This document shows positions 6,678 to 7,359 of a stretch of 7,359 nucleotides of DNA, piece after piece (position 1 is the first letter of the stretch; every line of letters begins with the position of its first letter). The notes below the pieces were generated by a model. It worked only from the letters and a program-made list of their open reading frames with translations, did not search any database and was not told the origin of the DNA. The stretch comes from Candidatus Poribacteria bacterium. Its GTDB lineage: Bacteria; Poribacteria; WGA-4E; WGA-3G. The DNA lies in NCBI GenBank assembly GCA_009842375.1, contig VYFM01000250.1:1-7359 (forward strand). Direction: 5' to 3'. The position numbers and the translations under genes are program-made.

Positions 6678-6708
6678 CTGGCATGGGTCTGCCGGCAAGC
6701 GGTAGAAT
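6678..6708 (+). promoter_or_regulatory. Candidate sigma-70 promoter of the exported-protein gene
   Basis: TAGAAT at 6703-6708 is a good -10 hexamer. CTGGCA at 6678-6683 is a weak -35 match (4 of 6) with a long 19-base spacer. Transcription from about 6715 would give a short leader of about 35 bases that includes the ribosome binding site, which fits an independently expressed gene. Confidence 0.4.
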
Positions 6709-6737
6709 TCCGCCCCGCTCGATTCAGACAACCCAAC

Positions 6738-6742
6738 GGAGG
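6738..6742 (+). promoter_or_regulatory. Shine-Dalgarno site fixing the start at 6750
   Basis: GGAGG lies 7 bases before the ATG at 6750. This strong site, together with the signal peptide that begins at that ATG, decides against the longer in-frame start at 6543. Confidence 0.8.
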
Positions 6743-6749
6743 AATCCCG

Positions 6750-7229
6750 ATGAAGCGTCACTCTGGCATGATGGTTGCCACCGCCATGGCCTTGGCCGGG
6801 ACGATGATCCTGGCAAGCCCAGCGCAGGCGCAGGATGCAACTTACCGTGTTGTCACAGAATGGAATTGCACGCCCACGATGAGCGGGTTGTCAGGGATCG
6901 AAAAACTAACCATCAAAGCCTGGCCGTTTTTCGATGGACCTCCGGTACCGGCAGGAGCGGGGGAAACTCGATTTGTCGGGGCTTCTCGCCTGAATATCGA
7001 CGGCACAGAAGGTGGCGGAGCATACACGGTCCGGGGCATAACCCACGAGTACGGGGCCCTCATCAACGGAATCCACTACATTGCGTTGAAAGTAGGGTCG
7101 AGCGTCAGGCTACTTGAAACAGGCGACCTGCTGAAAGTACTGGAAACCGGGGCATACGAATACTTCCGGATGATTGGCAGGTTCACATGCAATGATGGCG
7201 TTGCCCAACGGGTCGCCATTCAGGAATGA
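6750..7229 (+). CDS. Sec-exported protein of unknown function (159 aa)
   Basis: Family not recognised. Residues 1-27 are a clear Sec signal peptide: a basic start (MKRH), a hydrophobic core over about 7-22, and S-P-A-Q-A before cleavage at Ala27, so the mature protein of about 132 residues begins Gln28-Asp29 and should be periplasmic or secreted. It has exactly two mature cysteines, Cys40 (TEWNC) near the start and Cys147 (RFTC) near the end, well placed for a disulfide joining the two ends. The body is predicted beta-rich with many Gly and Val, and no catalytic motif is visible. The start at 6750 follows a strong GGAGG; a 228-aa version from 6543 would place 69 non-conserved-looking residues before the signal peptide. 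The gene is 252 bp past the helicase gene and has its own promoter-like sequence, so it is probably a separate unit. A functional link to the helicase is not supported. Confidence 0.8.
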   Translation: MKRHSGMMVATAMALAGTMILASPAQAQDATYRVVTEWNCTPTMSGLSGIEKLTIKAWPFFDGPPVPAGAGETRFVGASRLNIDGTEGGGAYTVRGITHEYGALINGIHYIALKVGSSVRLLETGDLLKVLETGAYEYFRMIGRFTCNDGVAQRVAIQE

Positions 7230-7331
7230 AAGCGCGATCCCGGCCCGGGTTGCTTGGCGCACTCCGATCCGGCATTTCCTCCGGTTGGTTGAAGTTCATG
7301 CTTATGACAGATGAGGTACTTGCAAAATTCC

Positions 7332-7359
7332 CCGGCCAAGCAGGTTCCTGCCTGACCGG
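7332..7359 (-). terminator. Imperfect inverted repeat at the right edge, possible terminator
   Basis: CCGGCCAAGCAGG-TT-CCTGCCTGACCGG pairs at 11 of 13 positions. Read on the minus strand, the stem is followed by GGAATTTTGCA, a weak T-tract, which suits a terminator for a minus-strand gene right of the window, convergent with the exported-protein gene. It lies about 100 bp past that gene's stop, so it could also end that transcript in the other direction. The window ends at the last base of the repeat, so a longer structure cannot be excluded. Confidence 0.4.

Noticed and set aside
6679..6692. Sigma-54-like -24/-12 element (TGGCAT...TGC) upstream of 6750
   Set aside because: The GG-to-GC spacing is one base too short for a functional sigma-54 promoter, and a sigma-70-type TAGAAT lies just downstream.
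6543..6749. 69-residue N-terminal extension of the right-hand exported protein
   Set aside because: The strong GGAGG and the signal peptide both point to the start at 6750.
7239..7249. CCCGG-C-CCGGG palindrome after the exported-protein gene as a terminator
   Set aside because: The loop is too small for the full stem and no T-run follows on either strand.

Overview
The window looks like a high-GC Gram-negative bacterial chromosome, most likely Pseudomonadota. Three things suggest this: a lipobox surface lipoprotein with a TbpB-like C-terminal beta-barrel, two further Sec-exported proteins, and Shine-Dalgarno/-10 elements of a typical proteobacterial kind. No rRNA, tRNA, CRISPR array or transposase was seen. 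The genus cannot be fixed from the sequence.

Layout, left to right. (1) Positions 29-1859, minus strand: a two-gene envelope unit. A 526-aa lipoprotein (poly-Gly/Asn tether, PPC-like beta-sandwich, TbpB-like barrel) overlaps by 8 bp the start of an 85-aa exported protein of unknown function. (2) Positions 2022-3239, minus strand: a tyrosine site-specific recombinase with all catalytic residues, three CxxC pairs and an unusual C-terminal tail. The DNA coding for that tail holds interleaved inverted repeats at 2085-2130. (3) Positions 3240-3464: a divergent intergenic region with a perfect 9-bp-arm palindrome next to a possible -10 box. (4) Positions 3465-6497, plus strand: a 1010-aa multidomain protein that joins a RelE/ParE-like fold, a complete superfamily 1 (UvrD-type) helicase core, an ankyrin-like region and a winged-helix-like C-terminus. 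(5) Positions 6750-7229, plus strand: a 159-aa Sec-exported protein with its own ribosome binding site and likely promoter. The window closes on an imperfect inverted repeat that resembles a terminator for a minus-strand gene beyond the right edge.

How the parts may work together. The recombinase and the helicase fusion are divergent and adjacent, the arrangement expected of an integrated accessory element carrying an ATP-dependent nucleic-acid enzyme. Element ends and a target site could not be proved. The fusion protein is the most interesting object: a toxin-fold domain, with no adjacent antitoxin gene, is joined to a motor and a possible protein-interaction module. That suits a defence or translation/RNA-quality role, but this is inference. 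The lipoprotein pair and the right-hand exported protein look like separate cell-envelope genes. No gene-free stretch exceeds 300 bases; the gaps are 1860-2021, 3240-3464, 6498-6749 and 7230-7359.
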